Position numbers and translations under genes: made by a program
In this document: positions 52,713 to 60,779 of the stretch, piece by piece
Position numbering within the stretch: position 1 is the first letter of the stretch
Layout: each line of letters starts with the position of its first letter
The notes under the pieces: model-generated
Seen by the model: only the letters and a program-made list of their open reading frames with translations
Databases searched by the model: none
What the model was told of the DNA's origin: nothing
Assembly (NCBI RefSeq): GCF_003626695.1
Contig: NZ_RBAH01000029.1
Coordinates: 1 to 64,000, forward strand
DNA: 64,000 nt
Direction: 5' to 3'
Source of the DNA: Paenibacillus ginsengarvi
Lineage (GTDB): Bacteria > Bacillota > Bacilli > Paenibacillales > NBRC-103111

Positions 52713-53771
52713 TTGAGTGAAAAATTGAAAGTGATCGATAGCGACGTGCACCATTCGCTGCGAAGCGACAGAGACCTGCTGCCGTACTTGGCGGACACGT
52801 GGAAAGACCGGGTCGCCCGCGCCGGACTCGGGCTCCTGTACTCCGGCTACTATTCGCCGGTCGGCGTCGGCAGACAGGATGCGCAACCTCCAGGCGGAGG
52901 GCCAGCCGGGTCCGACCCGGATTTTGTCGTGAAGCAGCTCCTCGAGCCGTACAACATGGAGCATGCGATATTAACCGGCAATCTGTTCAGCGTATCGGTC
53001 GGTCACGATCCGGATTTCGCCGCCGCCATAGCGAGCGCCTTTAACGATTACACGATCGAGCACTGGCTGGACAAAGACCCGCGATTCAAAGGCTCGCTGC
53101 TCGTGGCGCTTCAGGACCCCTACCTCGCCGCCAAAGAAATCGACCGGCTCGGCTCCCATCCGGGCATCGTGCAGGTCGTCAGCAGCAGCGCCTCGCGCAT
53201 GCCGCTCGGCCAGCGGTTTTATCATCCGATCTATGAAGCGGCAGAGCGAAACGGGCTGCCCGTCGCCATCCACCCCGGAGCGGAAGGCGCCGGACAGGCG
53301 AATCCGCCGACGGCCGTCGGCTACCCGACCTGGTATATCGAATGGCACACCTGCCTGTCCACCACCTTTATGGCGCAGCTGACGAGTCTGATCTGCGAGG
53401 GCGTGTTCGAGAAATATCCGCGCCTGAAGGTTGTTCTGATCGAAGGCGGCGTCTCGTGGCTGCCGCATCTGATGTGGAGGCTCGATAAAAACTATACGGC
53501 GCTTCGCTCCCAGGTGCCGTGGCTGAAAAAGCTGCCGAGCGACTATATTCGCGAACACATCTATTTGACGACGCAGCCGATCGAGGAGCCGAGCCAGTTC
53601 ATCCATTTGAAGCAAATTTTCGAGATGTTCGACGCGGAGCATATGCTGCTGTATTCGAGCGATTATCCGCATTGGGATTTCGATTCGCCGGATCATATCC
53701 TGAAATGGCTAAAGCCGGAGCAGCGAAGACGCATTTTTTACGAGAACGCCAAGCAGCTATACGGGCTGTAG
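52713..53771 (+). CDS. Amidohydrolase-family metal enzyme (amidohydrolase 2 / ACMSD-like)
   Basis: A protein of 352 residues starting at TTG with AAAGGGG upstream. The first strand carries IDSDVHH, the D-x-H form of the metal-binding HxH motif; further ligands are seen in LPVAIHPGAEG (His), and YSSDYPHWDF, the Asp-containing end motif. The group includes decarboxylases and hydrolases of aromatic or lactone substrates (PF04909). Downstream genes are a Rieske ferredoxin and a sugar-binding lipoprotein, with an AraC regulator divergent. This suggests uptake and breakdown of a plant aromatic or uronic derivative; substrate unknown. Confidence 0.9.
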   Translation: MSEKLKVIDSDVHHSLRSDRDLLPYLADTWKDRVARAGLGLLYSGYYSPVGVGRQDAQPPGGGPAGSDPDFVVKQLLEPYNMEHAILTGNLFSVSVGHDPDFAAAIASAFNDYTIEHWLDKDPRFKGSLLVALQDPYLAAKEIDRLGSHPGIVQVVSSSASRMPLGQRFYHPIYEAAERNGLPVAIHPGAEGAGQANPPTAVGYPTWYIEWHTCLSTTFMAQLTSLICEGVFEKYPRLKVVLIEGGVSWLPHLMWRLDKNYTALRSQVPWLKKLPSDYIREHIYLTTQPIEEPSQFIHLKQIFEMFDAEHMLLYSSDYPHWDFDSPDHILKWLKPEQRRRIFYENAKQLYGL

Positions 53772-53785
53772 AAAGGAGCAACGCC

Positions 53786-54136
53786 ATGACGGTATACGCG
53801 CTGGGCTCAGCCGACCAGATTCCCGACGGGCAGCATCGCGTGTTCGAGGTCGGCGGCCGTTCTATCGTCGTTTATCATAGACGCGGCGAATATTTCGCCT
53901 ACTTCAACTACTGCCCGCATCAAGGAGCCGAAATTTGCAAGGGCCGGGTATGCGGCACGACGCTACCTTCGGACGTTTACGCGTACGATTTTGGCAGAGA
54001 GGGCGAGATTGTGCGCTGTCCGTGGCATGGCTGGGAGTTTGACATCAAGACCGGCAAATCGCTCGTAAAGCCGAACATGAGACTGCTCCGCTATGAGGTT
54101 ATCTTGGAGGACGGCAAGCTGGGCATCAAGATGTAA
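53786..54136 (+). CDS. Rieske [2Fe-2S] ferredoxin
   Basis: A 116-residue protein that is essentially one Rieske domain. Ligands: C43 and H45 in CPHQGAEIC, C78 and H81 in CPWHGWEFD. The 32-residue interval is longer than in respiratory Rieske proteins and typical of ferredoxins of ring-hydroxylating systems. SD AAAGGAG before the ATG, 14 bases after the amidohydrolase stop, so cotranscribed. No oxygenase or reductase gene is near; electrons would come from and go to partners encoded elsewhere. Confidence 0.93.
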   Translation: MTVYALGSADQIPDGQHRVFEVGGRSIVVYHRRGEYFAYFNYCPHQGAEICKGRVCGTTLPSDVYAYDFGREGEIVRCPWHGWEFDIKTGKSLVKPNMRLLRYEVILEDGKLGIKM

Positions 54137-54218
54137 GCGGAAAAAAGTTCCGCTGAAGACATACGACCACCATTGTAAACGCTTCCAATATTGGTGAATC
54201 GAGAGGAGCGAACAGGCA

Positions 54219-55568
54219 ATGAAAACAAAACGATTCCACATGGCTTCAGTCGTATCTTTGCTGCTTCTGGCGGCTTGCGGCAAATCGGACGGAGGCGGTG
54301 CGAATCCGCCCTCCTCGGAGCCGTCGGCACCGGCTCCGGCAGCTCCGGCCGAAATCGTGTTTTATGGAGGCTCGGCCCAGCCGCAAGATTTTTTCGACAG
54401 GCAGTACGGCGAGCTGCTGTACAAAAAATTTCCTCAGCATACGTTCAAATATATACAGATGCCCGCCTCGATGAGCATTCAGGAAGCGACGACCAAGCTG
54501 CTTACGGAAGGCCAGCGGATCGATATTTTCTACAACAATATCGGCATTTTCGAGAATACGCTGTTTTCACTCGGGCTGCAATACGACATGACCGACTTGA
54601 TGAAGAAGCATAACGTTGACCTGAGCCGCCTCGAGCAGGAATCGATCAAAGCGATGAAGCAATTTTCCGCGGGCAAGACGTACGGCATTCCGGTCAGCGA
54701 TATGAAGTTCATCCTGTTCTACAACAAAGATATTTTCGACAAGTTCGGTGTCGCCTACCCGAAAGACGGCATGACCTGGGACGAAGCGATCGCGCTCGGC
54801 AAAAAATTGACCCGGATCGAAGACGGCAAGCAGTATGTCGGTCTAAGCACATCCCCGAGCCAATTCATTGCGCAAAACCAGCTGTCGGTTCCGATGGTCG
54901 ACAACGCCAAGGATATGCCGACAATTAATACGAACCCCGCTTGGCGCAGACTGTTCGACGCGCTGTTCGTGCAGCCACTACAGGACACGGGCGTCCGCAA
55001 CAAACTGCTGGAGCTGAAGAGCATTCCTGGCAACGACGCCTTCGTCACCAAGCAGGATTTGGCGATGTACGCCTACAATATTGCGATCTACATCAGCCCG
55101 AGTCTCATTCCCGCCATGCAAAAATTCAATTGGGATATGGTGACGATCCCCGTCTTTCCCGATGCCCCTGGTGTCGGCACGCAAACAACTCCGTTTTACT
55201 TCGGACTGACCAATATGACGAAGGATAAAGACGCGGCGACGGAAGTTCTGAAGTTTATGATTTCGGACGAATACCAAAGCTGGGTCGCGCGGCGCGGCTT
55301 CATTCCGACTTTGACGACGGACGAAACGAAGAAGGAGTACGGGAAGGAAACGGCGTTTCCGGACAAACATTACGAGGCGCTGTTCAAGTACAAAAACGCC
55401 GCCATCCCTCCTTTCGCGGACTATACGTTCGCGGTGAACAGCGTGTATGCCGGCACCGCCCTGAGCGTGGCGAACGGAACGCAAGATATGAATACGGCGT
55501 TCCGGGAAGCGGAGGAGCTGGCGCTGAAACGGATCGAGGAAGCGAAGCGCAACCGGACGACGAAATGA
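54219..55568 (+). CDS. ABC solute-binding lipoprotein (family 1)
   Basis: A 449-residue protein. The lipobox LLAACGKSD (Cys20) follows a short signal peptide; a Ser/Pro/Ala linker leads into the binding fold. It is a close paralogue of the binding protein at 19821-21158 (both have FYNK-x-IFDKFGV-x-YPKDGMTWDE and KYIQ). No permease genes accompany it. It is the third gene of the amidohydrolase-Rieske unit, 82 bases after the Rieske stop. AGGAG lies about ten bases before the ATG. Confidence 0.92.
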   Translation: MKTKRFHMASVVSLLLLAACGKSDGGGANPPSSEPSAPAPAAPAEIVFYGGSAQPQDFFDRQYGELLYKKFPQHTFKYIQMPASMSIQEATTKLLTEGQRIDIFYNNIGIFENTLFSLGLQYDMTDLMKKHNVDLSRLEQESIKAMKQFSAGKTYGIPVSDMKFILFYNKDIFDKFGVAYPKDGMTWDEAIALGKKLTRIEDGKQYVGLSTSPSQFIAQNQLSVPMVDNAKDMPTINTNPAWRRLFDALFVQPLQDTGVRNKLLELKSIPGNDAFVTKQDLAMYAYNIAIYISPSLIPAMQKFNWDMVTIPVFPDAPGVGTQTTPFYFGLTNMTKDKDAATEVLKFMISDEYQSWVARRGFIPTLTTDETKKEYGKETAFPDKHYEALFKYKNAAIPPFADYTFAVNSVYAGTALSVANGTQDMNTAFREAEELALKRIEEAKRNRTTK

Positions 55569-55590
55569 TCCTTTTGCAGTGCGGAGCAAA

Positions 55591-55623
55591 CAAAAAGACC
55601 GGATGCGCCATAAGCGCCCGGTC
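55591..55623 (-). terminator. Terminator shared between convergent genes
   Basis: GACCGG (55597-55602) / CCGGTC (55618-55623) with inner GCGC/GCGC. On the minus strand a TTTTTG tail follows, so it mainly ends the KDPG-aldolase transcript. Confidence 0.8.
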
Positions 55624-55638
55624 CCTTCGCTTTTCGCC

Positions 55639-56307
55639 TTAATGCTTGCCTTTCGCCTTACGGTAAGCGGCCACATATTGCGCCGCTTTGTCCGCTACGA
55701 GCGCGTAGTTGCCTGTCTTAACCGCCTCGCTAGTCAGATCGGAGCCGATGCCGACGGCTACCGCTCCCGCCTCGATCCATTCGCCCAGATTCGCGAGCGA
55801 TACGCCTCCCGTCGGCATAATGTTCGCCTGTGGCATCGGCCCTTTGATCGCCTTGATCATCGAAGGCGAATACAGATTGCCCGGGAACAGCTTGACGATG
55901 TCCACGCCCAACTCCAGTGCGGACTGGATTTCCTGAACCGTCATCACGCCCGGCATAACCGGCACCCGGTATCGGTTACACAGCACCACCGTTTGCGGAT
56001 TGAGCGATGGTCCTACAACGAACTCCGCTCCGCTCAAAATCGCCGCTCTCGCCGTCTCCGGGTCGAGCACGGTGCCGACACCGATGATGGCGTAATCGTC
56101 GCTGCCCGGCTTCGCGCTCGAATACGTCCGCGCCAGCTCCTCGATCGCCCGGAGTGCGAACGGTACGGTCATCGTCACCTCGATCACTTTGATGCCGCCT
56201 GCGATTGCATGTTTCGCCATGCCGACGACTTCCTCCGGCGTCTCTCCGCGCAGTACAGCGACGACGCCCTCCTCCGCTATTTGCTGCACAAGCTTTATTT
56301 TTTTCAT
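55639..56307 (-). CDS. kdgA: 2-dehydro-3-deoxy-phosphogluconate (KDPG) aldolase
   Basis: A 222-residue class I aldolase splitting KDPG into pyruvate and glyceraldehyde-3-phosphate. Schiff-base lysine K139 in VDIVKLFPGN, catalytic E43 in VIEVTMTVP, and IGVGTVLD for substrate binding are all present. ATG at 56307 with GGGTGG seven bases upstream; an earlier ATG at 56322 is possible. The KDG kinase gene lies 460 bases upstream on the same strand with a small membrane-protein gene between. Together they finish breakdown of uronic acids such as galacturonate or glucuronate. Confidence 0.94.
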   Translation of the reverse strand: MKKIKLVQQIAEEGVVAVLRGETPEEVVGMAKHAIAGGIKVIEVTMTVPFALRAIEELARTYSSAKPGSDDYAIIGVGTVLDPETARAAILSGAEFVVGPSLNPQTVVLCNRYRVPVMPGVMTVQEIQSALELGVDIVKLFPGNLYSPSMIKAIKGPMPQANIMPTGGVSLANLGEWIEAGAVAVGIGSDLTSEAVKTGNYALVADKAAQYVAAYRKAKGKH

Positions 56308-56413
56308 CGCGAGTCCACCCATTTCTGTCGATCCAGTTCGACTTCTGTTATGACGCTGATATGTCTGTGTTAGGCGTGACACCGTGCACCGCGCATGGGC
56401 GCCGCTTTCTGTT

Positions 56414-56665
56414 TCATGATCGTTTTGCCAATGCAGCTAAGCGAGAAGCATGTTTACGGATGCCGACGCCAAGCAGTACCATGGTGGCGGCTAGCAGCCA
56501 GTTTCCGATCCATACGGAATAAATCAGTCCCGCAAGCAGCGCTATTCCAATGACCATGAGAGCGTATTTGATTCCGAACTTTTTTCGTACAATAGTGAGC
56601 ACCGCCACAAATGCGATCGCATAGAAAATCAGCAATCCGAATAGCGCTATTGTAGCAACGGCCAT
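56414..56665 (-). CDS. Small membrane protein of unknown function
   Basis: 83 residues with three hydrophobic helices: MAVATIALFGLLIFYAIAFV, then LMVIGIALLAGLIYSVWIG and a third at WLLAATMVLLGVGI, ending basic (RKHASRLAALAKRS). The ATG at 56665 has AAGGAGG about ten bases upstream. It is between the KDG kinase and the KDPG aldolase genes but is preceded by a hairpin terminator. No family recognised. Confidence 0.65.
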   Translation of the reverse strand: MAVATIALFGLLIFYAIAFVAVLTIVRKKFGIKYALMVIGIALLAGLIYSVWIGNWLLAATMVLLGVGIRKHASRLAALAKRS

Positions 56666-56689
56666 TGTGCAATTGCCTCCTTCCCTATG

Positions 56690-56722
56690 CAAAAGACCGG
56701 AAGGGCCCTGAGGCCTCCAGTC
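56690..56722 (-). terminator. Terminator after the KDG kinase gene
   Basis: Minus strand: GACTGGA..TCCGGTC stem with an inner GGCC-rich arm, followed by TTTTGC. Confidence 0.65.
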
Positions 56723-56768
56723 CTTTGCCGCCATAACGAATCGGTTCCAAAGATGTTGCGACCGCATG

Positions 56769-57752
56769 TTACCGTTCCACATGCTGCTCGTTGTTTAAGA
56801 TTGCCCTTACCTGCGGCCACGTCGGCAGCCCTTCCCAATCGCCTTCGGCCTGCACGACCATCGAGCCGATCAAATTGCCGAGACGGACCGCCTCGACGTT
56901 CGACTCCCCGTTCAGCAGCCCGGCGATGAAGCCCGCGCAAAATCCGTCCCCGGCACCAACCGTATCGACAACGCGCTCCGCCTTGAAGTAGGGCACCTCG
57001 GCTATCGCGCCATTCTCGACCACATAAGTGCTGTCGCCTCCGCCCTTGACGATCGAGACGGCTTTCAGCCTATGAAGCCGCTCCGCAATCGCTTCGAAAT
57101 CCTCCGTCTCGTACAGCAGCCTCAGCTCGTCCAGCCCGGGCAAAAAGTAGTCCGCTTCCTCGGCAAGCCCCAGCAGGAACGATCTGGCCTCGGCAGCCGA
57201 CCACAGCTTCAGCCTGAGGTTCGGATCGAAGCACACTTTGACGCCGTTCTTCCTAGCGAGCCGCACCGCTTCCTTGACCGTCTCCCGGCAAGTTTCGCTG
57301 AGCGCTGGCGTAATCCCCGTCAGATGAAGCAGCTTCGCTCCGGCGATATACGCCTCGTCCAGCTGCTCCGGACGCATCGTGCTGGCCGCCGAAAAACGGC
57401 GGTAATAGTAAACGGACGATTTGCCGTTTACGACCTCGCGGATGATGAGCCCGGTCGGAGCCCCTGCGACCAGGCTGGCGCGGGACACGTCGACGCCTTC
57501 GCCGCGAATTTGCTTCAGCACATAACGGCCAAGCGGATCGTCGCCAAGCTGGCCGCACCAGCCGACCTTGTGACCGAGCCGGGCGAGCCCGATCGCGACA
57601 TTGCTTTCCGCCCCCGCGAACGATTTCTCGAAGCCGGCCGAATATTCGATCCCTTTTGCTCCTGTCGGCATCATCAGTCCCATCGACTCGCCGAACGTCA
57701 CCACATCAGGCGACGCAGCGGCAGGAATACTGCTCGTTTGCTCGTGCAACAT
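56769..57752 (-). CDS. kdgK: 2-keto-3-deoxygluconate kinase (PfkB family)
   Basis: A protein of 327 residues in the ribokinase/PfkB fold. It has VVTFGESMGLMMPT at the N-terminus, the glycine-rich FAGAESNVAIGLARLG, and the C-terminal signature DTVGAGDGFCAGF with catalytic base D269. The pairing with KDPG aldolase makes KDG the likely substrate, since the aldolase uses its product. ATG at 57752 behind GGGGG; a longer frame to 57806 lacks an SD. Confidence 0.88.
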   Translation of the reverse strand: MLHEQTSSIPAAASPDVVTFGESMGLMMPTGAKGIEYSAGFEKSFAGAESNVAIGLARLGHKVGWCGQLGDDPLGRYVLKQIRGEGVDVSRASLVAGAPTGLIIREVVNGKSSVYYYRRFSAASTMRPEQLDEAYIAGAKLLHLTGITPALSETCRETVKEAVRLARKNGVKVCFDPNLRLKLWSAAEARSFLLGLAEEADYFLPGLDELRLLYETEDFEAIAERLHRLKAVSIVKGGGDSTYVVENGAIAEVPYFKAERVVDTVGAGDGFCAGFIAGLLNGESNVEAVRLGNLIGSMVVQAEGDWEGLPTWPQVRAILNNEQHVER

Positions 57753-57872
57753 GTTAGTTGAGCCCCCATATTCGCTTGACAACAGGAAAGTCGTCGTTAT
57801 CGCCATACGTTACCTTTTCGTTTCATTCTAACAAGATCATCCGCCCAAATCAAACGAACGGCAAGCCCGCTC

Positions 57873-58295
57873 TCATTCGAAACGGGCTTGCGGGCAGCGG
57901 CTTTTCAGCTCTGCGAGAAACTTCTCCTCCTGCAGCGGAGAAAGATGAATGAAGTCATAACGGCCGTATGTCAGCTCCAGCCTTCGCGACGAAGTAGCTG
58001 CCGACGACATCCATGAACGGATGCGCCGCACCTTCGTAATGCCGTCCAGCGAGATCGTTTTGGCGAACGGGCCGGTCCGTACGATCAGCTCGGATTGGCG
58101 CAGCACGTAGCCGATCCCGATCCAGAGCCAGGCGATAAATCCGGCGCAAGCCAAGCAAAACAGACAGATGAGAGTACCCCCGATAAGTCCTGCACCTTCC
58201 ACTGCTAACGGGGATAGGCCGGCTAACACTAATAGAAGCACACACGACCATATGACGGCCGACAGCCAGACGTCTCTTCGTGGCGCATATTTCAT
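57873..58295 (-). CDS. Membrane protein with bacterial PH domain (SunI-like, PF06713)
   Basis: 140 residues. Two membrane helices (about 10-58) are followed by a small PH-type domain: YVLRQSELIVRTGPFAKTIS, ITKVRRIRSWMSSAATSSRR, LELTYGRYDFIHLSP. This matches the short PH proteins whose best-known member, SunI of B. subtilis, gives immunity to the bacteriocin sublancin; most members have no known role, and no bacteriocin gene is seen here. AGGAGG lies six bases before the ATG at 58295; another ATG six bases earlier is too close to the SD. Confidence 0.8.
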   Translation of the reverse strand: MKYAPRRDVWLSAVIWSCVLLLVLAGLSPLAVEGAGLIGGTLICLFCLACAGFIAWLWIGIGYVLRQSELIVRTGPFAKTISLDGITKVRRIRSWMSSAATSSRRLELTYGRYDFIHLSPLQEEKFLAELKSRCPQARFE

Positions 58296-58406
58296 CGCCA
58301 TCCTCCTCCCGCAAACATTTCAACTGCTTCCATTGCAAGATACGGCCGGGATGTCATCAAGCCGGAGGCCGCTCCGTTCTGCCGTTACAACCTTGCCGCT
58401 CGGCCG

Positions 58407-59405
58407 CTAGAGCGCGCAGCGTTCGATCTCGAACCCCAGATCCTCGATCATCCGATGGTCGGCGCTCGCCTCTTGCCCTTCCGTCGTCAAGTAATCGCCA
58501 ACGAAAATCGAATTCGCCGCATACAGCCCGAACGGCTGAAGCGAGCGCAGATTGAGCTCTCGACCGCCGGAGATGCGAATTTCCTTTGTCGGACACAGGA
58601 AACGGAAAAGCGCCAATACTTTCAGACATTTGCGCGGGTTAAGCGTATAGCTGTGTTCCAGCGGCGTGCCGGGGATCGGGTTCAGAAAGTTGATCGGGAT
58701 CGAGTCCGCGTCCAGCTCCCGAAGCGCATAAGCAATCTCGACGATTTCCGTATCCGATTCGCCCATCCCGACGATGCAGCCGGAACAGGGAGACATGCCT
58801 GCCGCTTTGGCTTTCTCCACCGTATGTACCCGGTCGTCATACGTGTGGGTGGATGTAATAGTAGCGAAATGGCCGGCGCTCGTATTCAGATTATGGTTGT
58901 AACGGTCGACTCCGGCTTCCTTCAGCCGCGCCGCCTGCTCGTCCGACAACAGCCCGAGGCAGGCGCACAACTTCATCGGCATCGTCGCCTTGATTTCCTT
59001 GACAGCCTCGACAACCTGATCCAGTTCCCGGTTCGTCGGCCCTCTGCCGCTAGCCACGATGCAGTACGTCCCCGCCTTCAGCTCCATCGCCTTGCGGGCG
59101 CCGTCCACAAGCACGTCTTTCTCCAGCAGCGGGTATTTGGCTATGCCCGCCTTAGACACGATCGACTGCGAGCAGTACCCGCAGTCCTCCGGACATAAGC
59201 CGCTTTTGGCGTTGATGATCAGATTCAGCTTCACTTTGCGGCCGAAGTACGTCTTCCGCACCTTGTAAGCTGCATGCAGCAGCGGGAGCAGCTCCCCGTC
59301 GTCCGCTCCAAGTACAGCGAGTCCTTCCCCCGTCGTCAGCCGTTCGCCGCGCAGCGCCTTCTCCGCATATACATCCCACTCGGAACGCAGTTCGATCACG
59401 TGCAT
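58407..59405 (-). CDS. bioB: Biotin synthase
   Basis: A 332-residue radical-SAM enzyme inserting sulfur into dethiobiotin. The 4Fe-4S cysteines are C71, C75 and C78 in CPEDCGYCSQ; the 2Fe-2S ligands and end region are seen in MKLCACLG, NHNLNTS, FLNPIPGTPLE and RISGGREL. SD AAGGAGG before the ATG. It is alone; no other bio genes occur in the window. A BirA-type operator and a promoter lie directly upstream, so biotin should repress it. Confidence 0.97.
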   Translation of the reverse strand: MHVIELRSEWDVYAEKALRGERLTTGEGLAVLGADDGELLPLLHAAYKVRKTYFGRKVKLNLIINAKSGLCPEDCGYCSQSIVSKAGIAKYPLLEKDVLVDGARKAMELKAGTYCIVASGRGPTNRELDQVVEAVKEIKATMPMKLCACLGLLSDEQAARLKEAGVDRYNHNLNTSAGHFATITSTHTYDDRVHTVEKAKAAGMSPCSGCIVGMGESDTEIVEIAYALRELDADSIPINFLNPIPGTPLEHSYTLNPRKCLKVLALFRFLCPTKEIRISGGRELNLRSLQPFGLYAANSIFVGDYLTTEGQEASADHRMIEDLGFEIERCAL

Positions 59406-59430
59406 CTCCTCCTTATTTCTCTACAAATGA

Positions 59431-59467
59431 ATTGTCAACCAAAAATACGCAATGTCAGGTTGACAAT
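59431..59467 (-). promoter_or_regulatory. BirA-type operator
   Basis: ATTGTCAACC (59431-59440) and GGTTGACAAT (59458-59467) form a perfect 10-bp inverted repeat with 17 bases between, the pattern of biotin-repressor sites. It starts 26 bases before the bioB ATG and lies just downstream of the predicted transcription start. Confidence 0.88.
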
Positions 59468-59480
59468 AGAACTGGAGATG

Positions 59481-59509
59481 ATTGTACACGATTTGACTCC
59501 TTCGGGCAA
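59481..59509 (-). promoter_or_regulatory. bioB promoter
   Basis: Minus strand: -35 TTGCCC (59509-59504), 17-nt spacer, -10 TACAAT (59486-59481). Start expected near 59474, so the BirA operator would cover the start site and early transcribed region. Confidence 0.7.
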
Positions 59510-59658
59510 GATGTCCCGAAATTGCAGCTTTCAGCTCATCCAGAAATTGCCTTGGGGCGACTTTTCTTCTATAGTTAGGGTACGAATACTAACGTTTTTC
59601 GAACCGCGGCATCGCGGTGTTCGAAGCATGCCAACCCCCGCAGCCAGGAGGGATGCCG

Positions 59659-60333
59659 ATGACCGAATTATCCTTATCCGAACAATATTTGCTGCTGGCC
59701 CTCGATGCCTCCGCGCATAAGTTCGGTTTGCCTGCCCGGCAGGTCATGCAAACGTTCGCCTGCGGCGCAGCCGTCGCCGAGCTGATGCTGCTTAAGCGGC
59801 TCCGTCTGCATGAGGACGGCCGGCTCGAAGTCGTGGATGCGACCCCCACCGGCTATGCCGGTACCGATCTGCTGCTCGCCGAGCTGACGGCCGGAGCGAG
59901 CGGGACGACCATTCGCAAATGGATACACAGCATCTACTCGCGCCGCCGCCTGCGCGACCTGTTATTCGAGGCGTCCCTGCGGCCTTTGCTCGAGGGGGAT
60001 CTAATGAGCGCCGAGCAGCGGAAGCTGCTGTTCGTGTTCGCCTCCACCCGCTACACGCCCCATCCGGGAGCCATCGCCCGGATCGTTCAGCGCATTCGCG
60101 CCGAGCTGCTGGATCAGGGGACTGAAGCAGACGACAAAACCGCTCTGCTCGTCATGCTGCTCGATTCCTCCAAGCTGCTGAAAGCGTACTTTTTCGCAGA
60201 CGAGCTGGATCGGCTCCGCGCCGGGCTGAAGCTGCTCCACGAGCGCAATCGCGACCGTTTCGGCGTTATCCGGCAAACCCGGCGCACGATCGACGAGATC
60301 CATGTCGTCATGGTGACTACCGCGTCCATGTAG
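59659..60333 (+). CDS. GPP34 / GOLPH3-like domain protein
   Basis: A 224-residue, mostly helical cytosolic protein. The pattern LSLSEQYLLLALDASAHKFG, then a VAELMLLKRLRLHEDGRLEV stretch and the C-terminal LLHERNRDRFGVIR are typical of the GPP34 domain (PF05719), which in eukaryotes makes GOLPH3/VPS74, a phosphoinositide-binding Golgi protein. Bacterial members have no established role. AGGAGG seven bases before ATG 59659; a second ATG six bases earlier is too close. Monocistronic, between bioB (divergent) and the palindrome region. Confidence 0.85.
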   Translation: MTELSLSEQYLLLALDASAHKFGLPARQVMQTFACGAAVAELMLLKRLRLHEDGRLEVVDATPTGYAGTDLLLAELTAGASGTTIRKWIHSIYSRRRLRDLLFEASLRPLLEGDLMSAEQRKLLFVFASTRYTPHPGAIARIVQRIRAELLDQGTEADDKTALLVMLLDSSKLLKAYFFADELDRLRAGLKLLHERNRDRFGVIRQTRRTIDEIHVVMVTTASM

Positions 60334-60404
60334 GGGCGTGCCCGGCTTCGCAAAGCGGCGTGTCTTCGGTGCGCCGCTTTGCTTCTTTTGCCGGCTTCAT
60401 GATC

Positions 60405-60591
60405 TTAGCGGAATTTAATTCCGTTAAGTCCGGACTTCAGTCGGAGTTCCGCCTATTAACGGAATAAAATTCCGCTATCGGCTTATAAAAGGCCGATTGG
60501 AGGCGAGAACCGCTTGTTTAGCGGAATTGCGTTCCGCTATCTGCGGGAAATAGTCGGGAAATATCGTGTTAGCGGAACTGCTTTCCGCTAA
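60405..60591. repeat. Four copies of a 23-bp imperfect palindrome
   Basis: Copies at 60405-60427, 60456-60478, 60518-60540 and 60569-60591, each of the form TTARCGGAA - N5 - TTCCGYTAW. Centres are 51, 62 and 51 bp apart. The outer arms are well conserved, the five-base loops (TTTAA, TAAAA, TTGCG, CTGCT) are not. A further hairpin ATCGGC/GCCGAT lies between copies 2 and 3. The 446-base gap 60334-60779 otherwise holds only a CCGCAAGA/TCTTGCGG hairpin (60676-60697) and a TATAAA at 60742 before the sigma gene. Confidence 0.92.
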
Positions 60592-60779
60592 CATATGGCA
60601 GGCTAAGGTCAACCGGCCTAACCGCAGCTTTTCGCATCGGGATGAGTCCCGAAACGGAAGCTTCAGCAGCACTCCGCCGCAAGATTACGTCTTGCGGCTA
60701 TTTGTCGTGAACGGCCTGTCACATTCCAGCTCCCCCGATTGTATAAACAGTAGATTCCAAATCAGAGAGGAGGTGCGAC

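Noticed and set aside
60405..60591. CRISPR array
   Set aside because: The repeats are short imperfect palindromes with variable cores, the gaps between them are 28, 39 and 28 bases, and no cas genes are present.
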